A stretch of DNA of 64,000 bases from the NCBI GenBank assembly GCA_021234155.1, contig JAJEKV010000555.1, positions 64,001 through 128,000 on the forward strand. The letters are read 5' to 3'. Shown one piece after another: positions 43,897 through 54,203 of the stretch. A program made the translations under genes and the position numbers. This stretch comes from Isoetes taiwanensis. Its lineage: Eukaryota; Streptophyta; Lycopodiopsida; Isoetales; Isoetaceae. A model generated the notes under the pieces. It did no database searches and was not told the origin of the DNA. It worked only from the letters and a program-made list of their open reading frames with translations. Each line of letters begins with the position of its first letter. The stretch's first letter is position 1.

Positions 43897-46518
43897 TTAT
43901 AGCCTTTTGTTTTTCCCTTTTCCCCTTTTTTCTTTTTTCTTTTGTTTACTTCTGGTGTTGCTAGCAGGAGCATTTTTGGGAACAGAGACAATGGTTTTTT
44001 TCCTGCCCCTAGATTTCTTGGAAGAATTCTCCTTAGAGGTCTCTTTAGTCATTTCCTCACTGGGTTGATAGCTGTTTAAGTAATATTCATAGTCCCAGTT
44101 ACTTCTATCATTTAAATCTACATTTTCTTTATAATTCTCAAAATCACTTTCACTTTCAGTTTCAGAAGATGCACCCCCAGGGATGAATTCAAATAATTTA
44201 TTAACTGGAGAATCAGAGTTAATCAAATTATAAGCATCAACAGTTTTATTAGCATTAATGCAAGCATCATTAATGCTTATTGGATTGAGAACTTGCCTGG
44301 ATAAATTGTTGTCATTTTTCCTTAAGTTGAAGTCTGAATTTTGAGAAGAAAGTTCAGGTGTCTCAGGAACATACTCAATGTCATAATCTCCCTTGTCTGG
44401 AACCTTTTTCCCATTTTGATCATCTGCTGCAAGATCTTTGTTTATATCCTGATTTGGGATGGAACAATCACTCTTATCCCCAACCATTTCTTCCTTTGAG
44501 AAATCTATGGTGGCCAACTGTCTGGCAACTGTATCGGAAATGGAAAAATGATTTTGGGAGAGGGAGGGAGGGCTATCTGGTATGGTAAAGTCAATGAGAT
44601 CAATGAAGGAATCCTTTAGGTTTTGTTTGTGAGCAAGCTTGGGAGAATGTTTGGGAATGGGGGGAGCCTGATCCTCAATGATGGTCTCAGAATATTTAGG
44701 TGGCTGATTGACAGAATTGGGGTGCAAAAGCTCAATTTGGTCTGCAGGTAGGTTAGCAAAAACAGCAAATTGATTTGAACAAAAAATTACCTCCTCATCA
44801 TCCTCAGAAGTTGTTGTAGATAAGGATGACTTATTTTTAGCAGAAAGATCTTCATTTGGAATCTGCTGAACTTGATGCTGAGGTTGCTGGTGTTGCTGTT
44901 GATTCAGGACTTGCTTGGGTTGCTCAGTATGTGTATGAATAGGAGCTGGAGCAATAACAGGATTATCTTGGTGCTTTGCTGAAGTATAGTTTCTGATAGT
45001 GAGACTATTTTTTTCCTTGTTCATAACTGTATTGATCTCAGAAACTTTTTTGATTTCCTTTTCCTCATTTGATTTCAATGAGTACTTGTTCTGTATTTCC
45101 ATAGTTAATGAATCTCTCGTACCCTTGGAGGGCTTCCAAATTGGTAAACCCCAATTTGGTTTTGAAATTGAGGTGCTTGGAAGATGGTTGAGATTGGATC
45201 TAGAATCTCGGGCTATTTGAGATAAAGTACAATGTAAGTCAATGCCAAAATCAACTTTGGATTTTCCTTTAAGCATATATCTTTGATTATCTGTCATCCT
45301 TTCTTTGAATAGAGAAGCACTGTCAGTCCCAGTTCTGCTTTTGTTAGGCTGTTCTTTTTCCTTTTCCATCCTCTTTTTTGCAATTCTTCTTGCACTCCCA
45401 TTAACTCTATTCCATGGAATGAAAGGCTCTGCCACATCTTTGTTAATTATGCTTCCATTATTTTTGGCCTGAAATGAGTTTGTGAGCTCATTTTCCTTGG
45501 GTTCCTTCGATTCCCTAACTTCAGTATCTTCAAGCCTGCAATCTGCATACCAAAAATGTCTGGAATTGCATTTAGGGCAATTTGGAGGCAAACCAGCCCA
45601 CCTTAGTTGAAGGGAGGAATTTTGGCCAAAGCAGTCAGTGAAGGGAATAGTGGTGGGAATGTCTTTTGACAAGTCAAGCTGGACATAAGCAATTGGAGGT
45701 TTGTAGGGAGCATAAACAGATGAGATATAAGTGCCAACAGAATTGAAAAGAGACTTGAAGGAGTCTTCATTCCAATAAATTGGGTTTAAGCCATAAAGAG
45801 AGGTTGATGCTACACAGTAGTTGTTCAAATCCGAAGTGGAAAGCTTGGGATTCCATTTTATGAAAGAGATATGGAAGTTTTCATAAACCAAAGTCCCACT
45901 ATGAAGAAGGAAATTTGCTGACCTCTGGTTACCACATTCTATCATGATATAAGGATAGCTTAACCAGTAAACAGCATTTATGGTTATTCCTTTTTGCAAT
46001 GAGAGCAAGTGAGACCACAGGTTAGCTATATTGATCCCTGTTTTATTTACTTTGAGAACTACAGCAGTATTTGAAAGACATTTCATTTTCTCAAAGACCA
46101 TAGGAGAGTTTAAGTGAATACCATGAACAGTAGCAAGCTTAGATCCAATTTGAGGCCGTTCATTTACAAGCAGGTTGTCCCAGGCAGCATCAGAATTGAC
46201 TTCAGCAGTAGGGCGCTGGACACCATAAGGTATTGGAATGCCAGTAGAGGGATCAATTGTAGGCATAACACCAAGAAAGTTGGGATCTTTCGAGATATTA
46301 TCCCATATTGGCGTGCGATCAGAGAGAGGCTCCATTATTTTCTTTTGAAGAGAAAGGTCCCGAAAATTACCGAAGGGAATGAACCCAGAGCCTTTAGACA
46401 AGATGTCCTTCAAATTTGCAAGCAGAGATTCCTGATCTTCCTTTTGAAGCGCCAGAAAGCAGTGAAGAAACGGTAGATAATTTGGCTTTAGGTTAAAATG
46501 GCTCTTCATTTCCGCCAT
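43897..46518 (-). CDS. LINE ORF1: RNA-binding structural protein, 873 residues
   Basis: Open from ATG 46518 to the stop at 43897, followed 44 bases later by ORF2. Residues about 100-310 form the globular part shared with other plant LINE ORF1 proteins ('SYPYIMIECGNQRSANFLLH', 'YGLNPIYWNEDSFKSLFNSV'). This ends in a knuckle-like C-x2-C-x3-H-x5-C ('CPKCNSRHFWYADC'), a spacing that differs from the retroviral CCHC. Then comes a long low-complexity tail with a Gln-rich run ('QQQHQQPQHQVQQ'). The extreme C terminus is highly basic ('KQKKKEKRGKGKNKRL'), suited to RNA binding or nuclear entry. The N-terminal 90 residues are predicted helical. It would coat the LINE RNA. The frame is undamaged. Confidence 0.88.
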   Translation of the reverse strand: MAEMKSHFNLKPNYLPFLHCFLALQKEDQESLLANLKDILSKGSGFIPFGNFRDLSLQKKIMEPLSDRTPIWDNISKDPNFLGVMPTIDPSTGIPIPYGVQRPTAEVNSDAAWDNLLVNERPQIGSKLATVHGIHLNSPMVFEKMKCLSNTAVVLKVNKTGINIANLWSHLLSLQKGITINAVYWLSYPYIMIECGNQRSANFLLHSGTLVYENFHISFIKWNPKLSTSDLNNYCVASTSLYGLNPIYWNEDSFKSLFNSVGTYISSVYAPYKPPIAYVQLDLSKDIPTTIPFTDCFGQNSSLQLRWAGLPPNCPKCNSRHFWYADCRLEDTEVRESKEPKENELTNSFQAKNNGSIINKDVAEPFIPWNRVNGSARRIAKKRMEKEKEQPNKSRTGTDSASLFKERMTDNQRYMLKGKSKVDFGIDLHCTLSQIARDSRSNLNHLPSTSISKPNWGLPIWKPSKGTRDSLTMEIQNKYSLKSNEEKEIKKVSEINTVMNKEKNSLTIRNYTSAKHQDNPVIAPAPIHTHTEQPKQVLNQQQHQQPQHQVQQIPNEDLSAKNKSSLSTTTSEDDEEVIFCSNQFAVFANLPADQIELLHPNSVNQPPKYSETIIEDQAPPIPKHSPKLAHKQNLKDSFIDLIDFTIPDSPPSLSQNHFSISDTVARQLATIDFSKEEMVGDKSDCSIPNQDINKDLAADDQNGKKVPDKGDYDIEYVPETPELSSQNSDFNLRKNDNNLSRQVLNPISINDACINANKTVDAYNLINSDSPVNKLFEFIPGGASSETESESDFENYKENVDLNDRSNWDYEYYLNSYQPSEEMTKETSKENSSKKSRGRKKTIVSVPKNAPASNTRSKQKKKEKRGKGKNKRL

Positions 46519-46714
46519 AATGAAGCTCAGGTAGAAACAACAAAGGGGAAATTGAGTCGATCAAAAGCAGGGGATGGGCGGGAAATGAGGGAGAAAGTAA
46601 AAATGCATGAGAAATGTGAGGGAAAGAAGCAGAAAGATCAGTTGCAGACTAGATTGCCTCACAAATTACCATAATGCAAGATCCATAACACATAGTAGCA
46701 AATCCAAGCATGAA

Positions 46715-47008
46715 TTAGACAGAGAATACCTTCACAAACACCGGATTTTCGCTCCAATCACAGTGAACTCGAAAGATTCCAGTAGCAGGACAGTTTTTGT
46801 CGCCAATGAATTCTTCTAACCAAGCTTCAATAATTTCTGTTTCAAATTCTTCTGAACTCGGAACAAAAGTGTATTCTGAATGAAACAGGTTGTCTGGGAA
46901 GAATTTGTTTAGAATAAGATCCTCCCACAATTGTGATGCCAAGCCTTTTAAGAAACCACAAGTCAATCTGGGACCATCAATTAGAATGGTGAAGATTGTG
47001 GTATCCAT
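46715..47008 (-). CDS. LINE upstream small ORF (ORF0-like), 97 residues
   Basis: Starts at ATG 47008, 219 bases inside the 5' end of the LINE, and ends at 46715, 196 bases before ORF1. The second LINE copy on the plus strand (51547-51831) has the same reading at about 57 of 97 positions by hand count and no length change. Kept blocks are 'RLTCGFLKG', 'EYxFVPSS', 'EIIExWLxEFIG' and 'VHCDW'. Pairwise differences are often conservative (D/E, T/S, I/V), which suggests selection on a protein. The family is not recognised. It could be a separate small protein or an exon spliced to ORF1. Confidence 0.65.
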   Translation of the reverse strand: MDTTIFTILIDGPRLTCGFLKGLASQLWEDLILNKFFPDNLFHSEYTFVPSSEEFETEIIEAWLEEFIGDKNCPATGIFRVHCDWSENPVFVKVFSV

Positions 47009-47227
47009 ATGGAGCTGAGGACTTCGCGAATCATCAGAGAATGCTAGCCTCTACAAGGCTAGCTTGCAATTCAATGGAATTCGTGATCAGAGAAGGCAGA
47101 AATTCAAATTTTCAAGCAAGTTTCGGCCAAGAAAGGGTTTCAAACAGAAAATATGGGATAAAGACAAAAAAGTAAAGAAAAAGGGCGCTCGTCATTTTTC
47201 CAATCCAAGGCCACGTTTTCATCATGA

Positions 47228-47241
47228 CAGTATCTAATATT
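47228..47241. repeat. Target site duplication of the 8-kb LINE, right
   Basis: Exact copy of 39155-39168 (cagtatctaatatt). It marks the 5' end of the LINE at 47227 and thus a full-length or near full-length insertion. Confidence 0.92.
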
Positions 47242-48560
47242 GCCAGAATTTCTACAAGATTTAGGTCAGCAATCTCTTGCCTTAATCTTTTGCTTCTCCC
47301 AAATGTATCCCTGCCAAATTCGTCAGTGTTCACTTTAGCCTCATCTTGCAATATTTGCGCATGTGTCCTTCCACGAACTTGTCTTGTTTATGTGGATAGA
47401 CTGTCTTCTTTATCAATTTCGGCATCATGTTGAGTTGATGGTTCAGCTGTGCTGTCCTTCTCCTGCACACTAGTTTCAGACAATTTAATATCATCGTCAT
47501 CTATTAATGCATTGTCTGGTTTTTGTTCTATTATCGTGTCTTGGAGATCTTCCTTCTGTTTATTAATTTCAGAGATAACTTTATTACCCTTGTAATATTT
47601 TTTCTCATCAAAAGAGACATCCCTGCTCACTAATAATTTTCTACCAACTGGATCATACAATCTATATGCCTTAGATTCATCATCGTAGCCCACTAAGTAT
47701 GCAATTCTTGCACGATCATCCAACTTAAGTCGTTTCTCCTTTGGAATATGTACAAAACATAGGCACCCATATGTTTTTAAATAACTATAATCTGGCTTTT
47801 TTCCAGACCAAAGAATTTCTGGTATACAACCTCTTATGCTTACTGATGGCAGCATATTCTGCACACGTACAGCAGTTCTTACTGCTTCTTCCCACAAGAA
47901 ATTAGGGAGCCCTGTCTGCTTCAGCATTGCTCTAACTGCATTCAATATTGTTCTATTCTTTCTTTCTGCAATTCCGTTATGCTGAGGAGAATTCCTACAA
48001 GTTAATTGTCTCTTAATCCCTTTTTCTCTACAATACCTTTTAAATTCCCTGAACAGATATTCTCCTCCTCTATCTGACCATACACACTTGATTTTTTTTT
48101 CCGTTTCAAGCTCTACTTCTGCTGCAAACTGTTTAAAAGTTTCAAAAGCTTCATCTTTAGTTCTCAAGCAAACACACTTGGTTTTTCTACTGAAATCGTC
48201 TATAAAGGTAATAAAATATTGTTTACATGTGATACTCCTTATGTTTAAAGGCCCACAAAGATCAGTGTGAACTAATCCCAACACTTCGTTTGCTCTTTTA
48301 TGAGATTTTACAAATGGTAATCTTGTATGTTTACCAAGCATGCATCCATAACATATATTTTCTCTTGTACTCTGTTCAGAGGACTCGATCAGACCTTGTT
48401 TAATCGTTGATTCTATATTTCTTGTACTTGCATGACAAAGCCTTTCATGCCATATACTTATGCTTGGTAGTGTTACTGTGTTTACAGTAGTTACACAATT
48501 GTTTTCCAGTCCAAATAAATTTTCCACTTGTTTACCAAGAAACTTTATCTCATTTTTCAA
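47242..48560 (-). pseudogene. pol: Integrase of the copia element
   Basis: Starts with the GAG-pre-integrase block 'IWHERLCHASTRNIESTIKQ' and a zinc region ending 'CYGCMLGKHTRLPF'. The catalytic core has D in 'LVHTDLCGP', D in 'VWSDRGGEY' and E in 'NGIAERKNRTI', all intact. The C-terminal part includes 'LKTYGCLCFVHIPKEKR' and 'YLVGYDDESKAYRLYDP'. At 47388 the acidic linker meets TAA, where CAA (Gln) would fit, and then continues 'TRQVRGRTHAQILQDEAK' up to the LINE insertion at 47241. Confidence 0.9.
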
Positions 48561-49885
48561 AGATACAATACATTAACAACTGTATATCCTATATCAACTA
48601 GTTGGCTGACAGAAATGAGATTCCTAACAAGTGTAGGCACACATAAAACTTCTTTTAACATGACTGGTTTTCCATCCAAATCGAAAAGCTCAAGAATTCC
48701 AACACCTTGTACCTTTTGCAACTTCCCGTTTCCGAGCTTGACAAATCCAGTTTTGTTCTTATCCTCTTCCTTAAGTAACTCAGCTGAACCTGTCATAGTC
48801 TTTTCTGCTCCACTATCTAAGAGCCACATATTTCCTTTTCCATTAGATTTCTTATTTTCAAAAATTGACAAATTACACTTATTATTTACCTCAACGTCTT
48901 CATCTTCCTCAATATCTTCTTTGTTAGAGTAAAGTTTACAGATGCAGATTGCCTTCCAGTACCCTGCCACGTCCTCTAAATGCTCCTCTTCCTCGGTTTG
49001 ACTACACCTGTTTGCAAAGTGTCCTCGTCCACCACAATTGTAACGCTCAATCTCTTTCAGTTTAGGACAGTCTGCCTTTAAGTGTCCATAAAGCCGACAA
49101 TGAAAACATGGACCTACTTGCCCCTTTTCTTTTATCTCAGATCTATCCTTAGAGCTACTTCCTCTAAACTTACTTTTACCAGTATATAAAATTTCTGTAT
49201 TATCATGGTCATCATCAACCAGTACCTTATGCTGTTCAAACTCCGTTCTAATCATTTCTTCTGTTGTCTCGTGTGTTTTAGCAACATTTCGTATCAAGCT
49301 TGCTAGCTGCTTGTTCCCTTCCACAGATCGTGCAACATGCAACAATTTTTGCTGCTCACTTAACATCACACCTGCACATTCAAGATCAGCAACATTATCA
49401 AAATTAAAGAAGAATTTTGTTAAGTCATCCTCTTCTCTAAGCCTTAACTTCCTCAATTCTTTCTCCAGAAGATCAATCTGTGATGAAGATTTTTCCTCAT
49501 AGTGTTTCAATAAATATTTCCAGATTTCTCCCGGAGATTTGCCCCTTACTTTTAACAGAATAGATGCTCCAACCTTACTGGTTAAAATGGCATAAGCCTC
49601 CTTCAACTTGGCTGTCTTATTGACCTCACTGGTTGCAGTAACTTCCACACTACCTTCTGCAGATTCATTGTCGGATGTAATGCTTTGTCTTCTCTCTGCA
49701 ATAGTACTAGTCACAACATTAGAATCATTGTTCTCATGCAACAATTCCCATAGATTCTCATTTTCTAAAACATTTTTAATCTGTTCCTTCCATATCTGAA
49801 ACCCGGGTCCTCCTTCATAGACCTTGATGTTCTGTAGCAAAGATGCTCCAAATCTACTTGACATCTTAGCCTGCTCTGATACCAA
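48557..49885 (-). pseudogene. gag: gag and protease of the copia element
   Basis: From 'MSSRFGASLLQNIKVYEG' and 'GFQIWKEQIKNVLENENLWE' it reads the UBN2-type copia gag. Two knuckles follow: 'CFHCRLYGHLKADCP', a normal C-x2-C-x4-H-x4-C, and 'YNCGGRGHFANRC', in which the first Cys has become Tyr. The protease has the active loop 'LLDSGAEKTMTG'. The frame is open for 442 codons and then stops at 48557, where the reading would have to shift by one to enter the integrase frame. The start codon of gag is taken as the Met in 'KMSSRF', just inside the primer-binding site. Confidence 0.88.
49863..49884 (-). other. Primer-binding site of the copia element
   Basis: On the minus strand TGGTATCAGAGCAGGCTAAG lies one base after the 5' LTR. 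TGGTATCAGAGC is the standard site for initiator methionine tRNA. Confidence 0.9.
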
Positions 49886-50564
49886 TGTTATTCCAACAAG
49901 ACAAATACAAATACTGCTATTAGATGGATCACAAAGTTAAGATTATCAACTTAAGTTAAATACTTAAGTTTAACCAATACACATCATAGAATGCAATAAC
50001 ATATTTAATTCAAATGAACTATGATGTTATTGTTTCTTATCATTTCGACAGCCCAAGCACCCGATACATTTCGGATTCCACTTCCTGCAACCACACATCC
50101 ACAGATCAATCCGATTCTTCTTATATTATAGCTTAGGCGGCACCGACCATTAAGATCGACGCCTCTTTCCCTGTAAGAACTTTCTTATCTGAACAAGCTC
50201 TTGGCCTAGTTCTATGACCGAGATCCTATATTTGCGAGCCTTTGAACCATTGAAAATGTCACCACTAACCTTGAACCATTGAAATGTCACCATATATATT
50301 CCAAGAAGATTCTTAATATTCGATCATATTCACTTCAACTACGACGAAATGATATCAAAGCACTACTCATTGGAAAGCCCTCGACGAGAAGAATCCAATG
50401 GCGTAGGCCCCCACCTTCATCCGACCCCTTTGCTGCAAGTTACGGGCCTTTGAAGATAATTACAAAAAAGAAGCTTCCTCGAAATTCCTTTCATAAATGT
50501 TGGTGCCATATCCCTATACCTTTGCCTTTGCTGAAGAATTATAACATGAACCATAACTTCAACA
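49886..50564 (-). repeat. 5' LTR of the copia element
   Basis: Plus-strand reading begins TGTTATTCCAAC and ends CTTCAACA, 679 bp. It matches the 3' LTR at both ends. A block of about 200 bases (50297-50503) replaces about 55 unrelated bases of the 3' LTR. A TATATATGG on the minus strand near 50290-50298 may be the promoter TATA. Confidence 0.88.
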
Positions 50565-50569
50565 ATAAG
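50565..50569. repeat. Target site duplication of the copia element, right (ATAAG)
   Basis: Same five bases as at 36233-36237. Confidence 0.8.
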
Positions 50570-50690
50570 TTCTTTACCTGTACACAGCTAGCAGAGGATG
50601 GTAGGATTCAAAGCAGAGCACAAGATAGATCCTTAAAGTCACCTCTTGCAGGTTCGAATGCGGCATAGACTGCTCTGTTGCAAGCACCAA

Positions 50691-50915
50691 GCAAGCTGAC
50701 GCTGCCTTTATCTGCGGCATCCGTGGAGATCAACTACTCCCCCCATCCGCCCTTAACCACATCGGCCTCTTCCAAATCTGTCCATCCCTAATCGACCTTC
50801 ACAACCCCCTAGAAATTTGCCATACCTTTTGACCCATTTTATATGTATTCCCATATTCATACAACCCCCAATCCATTGCAAACTTTATGTTCTAAATGTA
50901 TGCCGATCTCCAATT
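50691..50915 (+). repeat. Dispersed repeat, copy 2 (pair with 25603-25810)
   Basis: Same orientation as the first copy. It has a few short insertions such as 'cttccaaatctgtc' and base changes. Non-coding. Confidence 0.65.
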
Positions 50916-51435
50916 ATATGCAATATACATATCACATTTATGGTGTGGTCATAAGCACCCTAAGGTTGGATTTGGGAGGTCACGATTTCAATTCTGTGCT
51001 GAGAGGCAAAAAAAAAGCATTTATACGATAAAAATATAATGGAATTTTTATACGGCGAAAAATTTTTATACGCGAAAAAAAATGGGGCGTGATAGGGAAA
51101 AAGGGTGTTTAGTTTTGAATTCTGAGACGTTGTTTCGCCGATCACGCCCCTTTTGCTGCTGTGCCCATTTGATGTCGTTTTGTTGCCGTCTACCTATGCT
51201 CCTTAGTCAATTGAAGTATTTCCGACGCATTAATGCAAGAATCGCCTCCATCCGAATTACCTAGAAGAAGGTATGGCCCGTGGGGAGAAGAGACCTCATT
51301 CTCTTCAAAAACTTAACATACTTGATTCTAATAATTAAGGGAGGTATACCAAGGCGGGATGGACACGTCAGCTTTGAGCGCCATCTTTCTTGATTCCTTT
51401 GTCTTATGTGATTCAAACACATTTCTTGATCTATT
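50916..51435. other. Flank and possible 5' end of the second LINE copy
   Basis: Contains A-rich runs at 51008-51080 and no gene. The 5' boundary of the second LINE copy must lie in or just after this stretch but cannot be fixed. Confidence 0.35.
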
Positions 51436-51831
51436 TTGCTGATTCAGGAAGGTTCTGAGTCGAATTGGTGGATCAAGTTTGCCAGCCTTGTAGGGGCTTG
51501 CATTCCATATGATTCCCCTCATCAAGAGCTACATATAGATATCAGAATTTTCACAATTATCAAGCACAATTCAAGACTGACTTGTGGTTTTTTGAAAGGA
51601 ACACCTTCGGACTTGTGGAATTCTCTAATTTTTAACCAACATTTTCCTGAAGATCTTTTCCTTCCAGAATACTCCTTTGTGCCGAGTTCAATTGAATTTG
51701 AAGTTGAAATTATTGAATCTTGGCTACAGGAATTCATTGGCAACAAAGAAATTGCGGCAGCAGACATCTTTAATGTGCATTGCGACTGGGCCGACACTAA
51801 AATTGTTGTCAAGGTGTACTCTGAGCAATGA
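51436..51831 (+). pseudogene. ORF0-like frame of the second LINE copy
   Basis: A 131-codon open stretch. From 'IDIRIFTIIKHNSRLTCGFL' to 'VKVYSE' it lines up with the 97-residue small ORF at 46715-47008 without a gap. The ATG of that copy corresponds to ATA here, and no other in-frame ATG lies nearby, so this copy probably cannot start. The reading has stayed open even though ORF1 behind it is broken. Confidence 0.65.
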
Positions 51832-52010
51832 TGCATGCTTATGGTGCTCTGATTTCTTGCAATTTGGCTGTGAATTGGCTCTCCATCTTCTTAATCATAG
51901 ATAGGCTCTTTACCCTGCTCTTTTCTCTGCCCCTTGATTTTCCCTCCTACGCCACGCCCATTTTTCTCGTGCCTTTGTAGTTTTCCCCTAGTTCTTTTGT
52001 TCCTTTTGTT

Positions 52011-53780
52011 ATGGAATTCAAAAGTGGAGGTTACCCTAAATTTCTCTCTATTCTTCACGCTTTTGCTAATTTTGCGACCAAGCTTCTTAATCAGTTAAGA
52101 TCTTTTCATGAAAGCCCAAAAAATTTCATTTTCTTTGGAAATTTTGCTAACTTTTTGAATGGGCAGTCTTCAATGGATCCTCTGTCTTTTAAAGTTCCTT
52201 GCTAGGATAATCTTTCCAAAGATCTTGATTATAGAGGTCAATTGCCTGTCACGGACCCTGTTCATAATGTGCCTCTACCTTATGGAGAAAAGAGATCGAC
52301 TCAACATAAGCATTCAGATGATTTCTTCTACAAGGTCCTCGGAAATATTCGACCCTTCAAACCTCCTTTTAGTGCCAAAAGCTCGACATCTTTAACGGTA
52401 TTTCCTTGGATCTTCCTCTGTGCATGTAAAGTTAAATTCTTTTTAGGATTCTGCTGTAATTGTGAAGGTTAACAAATATGGGATCAAATTGAACAAACTC
52501 TGGTCCTTTTGCCTGAATCTTCACAAATGAATTTTGATTAATGCTGTCTATTGGCTTCAGTCACTTACATAATGATTAAATGTGGAAGCAAAAGAACTGT
52601 TAATTGCTTCCTCAATCATAGTTCCCTGATCTTTAAATCTTTTCAGCTTTCCTTTCTCAAATGGAACCCTAAATTTGAAATTGCTAACTTAGACAATCTC
52701 TGTGTGGCCTCTACAACTCTTCATGGCCTTAATCCCATCTACTGGAATGAGGACTGCCTAAAAATTCTTTTTGACTCTATTGGATCCTATATTTGTACGG
52801 AATACTCTCCTTACAGACCTCCTCGCTCCTTTGTTGAACTTGATATCTCAAAAGATATTCCCCTCCAGATCCCCTTTTTGGATGTCTTTGGACAAAGAGC
52901 CAATCTATCTTTAAGATGGTTTGGTTTACCACCTCACTGCCAAACTGGATAATTCTGGGAAGATGGAAAGTCAACCTGTCAATCTGTCTGTGAATTGTCA
53001 AGTCAACCAGCAGGTCAACCAGGGCATACAGGCTGGTCAAGAGGTCAACAGTCCACATTTGATTCAAAACTCAAAGGGCTCAGTTATTGACCAAGTCTCC
53101 TCTAAGATTAACAATGACTTTGGTGTACATAATATCATTTCTAAAGACAACAGATTTGTATGGACCAAGGTCAATGACAGTTACAAGAGAATTCAGAGGA
53201 AAAAAGATTAAGAGAGGCCCAGATTCAGGAAGATAAATTAGCTCAAAACAAAGAAAGTTTTTCAGTTGAGAAGATTCCTAGCAAGGGAAAAAGTACTTCT
53301 CAGGTGGTTAAGGTATTACAAAAATCATGAAGATACAGCAAAAGAGACAAGCATGGACAAGGATAAAATCAGAAATTTGCATGATACTCTGAATAAAATC
53401 ATTGTGGATGCCAAAAACTTTGCCAAAAAAATGAGTCAATTCTTGACTCATCAGATCCTTGCAAGGGTAAGAGTGGTCCATTAGGCAAGAAAAACAAACA
53501 TAGTAAAGCACTGAAGCAAATAAATTCTGATAAGGGACAAGAAATTGAGGACGAAATAAACCCTTTGCATACCATTGTGGAAGTCGTCCCTGCTCCTCCT
53601 CCAACCATGATGGAATTGGACAAAGTGGTCAACCAAGTAAAGGAGATTCCTGCCTCAACTCCAATGCAGCACAAAGATCATTTGGAAGATAACAACCAAT
53701 TTACTAGTACTTCTAACCAGTTTCAGGTATTAGCTGACCTTAACACTAGACCTGTCACTGGAACCATTCCTGATCCATAG
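52011..53780 (+). pseudogene. ORF1 remnant of the second LINE copy
   Basis: Begins 'MEFKSGGYPKFLSILHAF' at 52011, like the start of the other ORF1. After several shifts the frame 52551-52952 gives 'YIMIKCGSKRTVNCFLNHSS' and 'LHGLNPIYWNEDCLKILFDS', ending 'RWFGLPPHC', which matches the globular part of the intact ORF1 closely. The knuckle after it is destroyed. The tail to 53780 keeps only scattered similarity, such as 'SNQFQVLADL' against 'SNQFAVFANL'. Confidence 0.75.
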
Positions 53781-54203
53781 ACCAGAACTGGCCCACATGA
53801 CCTCTGCCACTTAAACCCATGTAACTCACGAAAGAAATTTCAGTTTTATAATATACCACCATTATTTGAGTCTTCACTTGTTTCGTAATGACGTCTGAGA
53901 ATTTCAAGACCAATGGGGTCACCTACACCTTGTGATGATTGCTCAAACATTAGAGAATTTGGCAGTTTTTGCACCAGTCCAGAAATGATATTTCTAGCAT
54001 AAAGTGACCTAAGCCTTGCTAAAGTTAGAGGTATTTGCTTGTTTATCATAGAACACATTGCGTTTTATGTTCCCATATTTTTTTGCTATCATCTGACATC
54101 AGTGGAAGCCGCTAAACACTATTTTGGTCAAAAAAGCTGCTTGAGGTTCAAGAATTATTTCTCTCATTATAACAAGTTTTGATTTAATTCTTATGGCCAT
54201 GAG
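53781..54203. other. Unassigned sequence between LINE and copia fragments
   Basis: A minus-strand open stretch (54058-53846) reads protein-like ('SQGVGDPIGLEILRRHYETS') but shows no family and no start I trust. It may be a gene or element fragment caught between two retroelement pieces. Confidence 0.3.

Larger units (their letters stand above)
39169..47227 (-). mobile_element. Near-complete L1-type LINE with four open frames
   Basis: An 8.06-kb minus-strand non-LTR element with a 14-base perfect target duplication and a poly(A) end (T-run 39167-39189). From its 5' end it carries a 97-codon small frame (47008-46715), ORF1 of 873 residues (46518-43897), the endonuclease/RT ORF2 (43852-40083, one frameshift and one stop) and a further 179-residue frame (40063-39524). 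The perfect duplication, the long intact frames and the clean poly(A) suggest insertion later than the decay of the host copia element. A decayed relative of the 5' half lies at about 51440-53780. Confidence 0.92.
36238..50564 (-). mobile_element. Ty1/copia LTR retrotransposon with two nested LINE insertions
   Basis: Minus-strand element bounded by LTRs at 49886-50564 (5') and 36238-36760 (3'), with the 5-base target duplication ATAAG at 36233-36237 and 50565-50569. It has an initiator-Met-type primer-binding site, gag with CCHC knuckles, protease DSGA, integrase with D, D and E intact, RT with YVDD, RNase H and a polypurine tract. The order IN before RT marks Ty1/copia. A truncated LINE (37656-38276) and an 8-kb LINE (39169-47227) split the RT region. 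Without them the element would be about 5.6 kb. A few stops, mostly TAG, TAA or TGA from Gln and Trp codons, show it is inactive. Confidence 0.9.
51436..53780 (+). mobile_element. Second, decayed copy of the LINE family (5' half)
   Basis: Carries the ORF0-like reading (51547-51831) and pieces of ORF1 (52011-53780) in the same order as the intact LINE on the other strand. No endonuclease or RT follows; after 53780 the similarity ends, so the copy is 3'-truncated or was broken by later events. Frame changes and stops occur throughout ORF1. Protein-level divergence from the 8-kb copy is large, so the two belong to different subfamilies or are very different in age. Confidence 0.75.

Noticed and set aside
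53846-54058. Minus-strand 70-codon frame reading 'SQGVGDPIGLEILRRHYETS'
   Set aside because: Looks protein-like but has no recognised family, no trusted start and no neighbouring exon. It is described only within the unassigned stretch.
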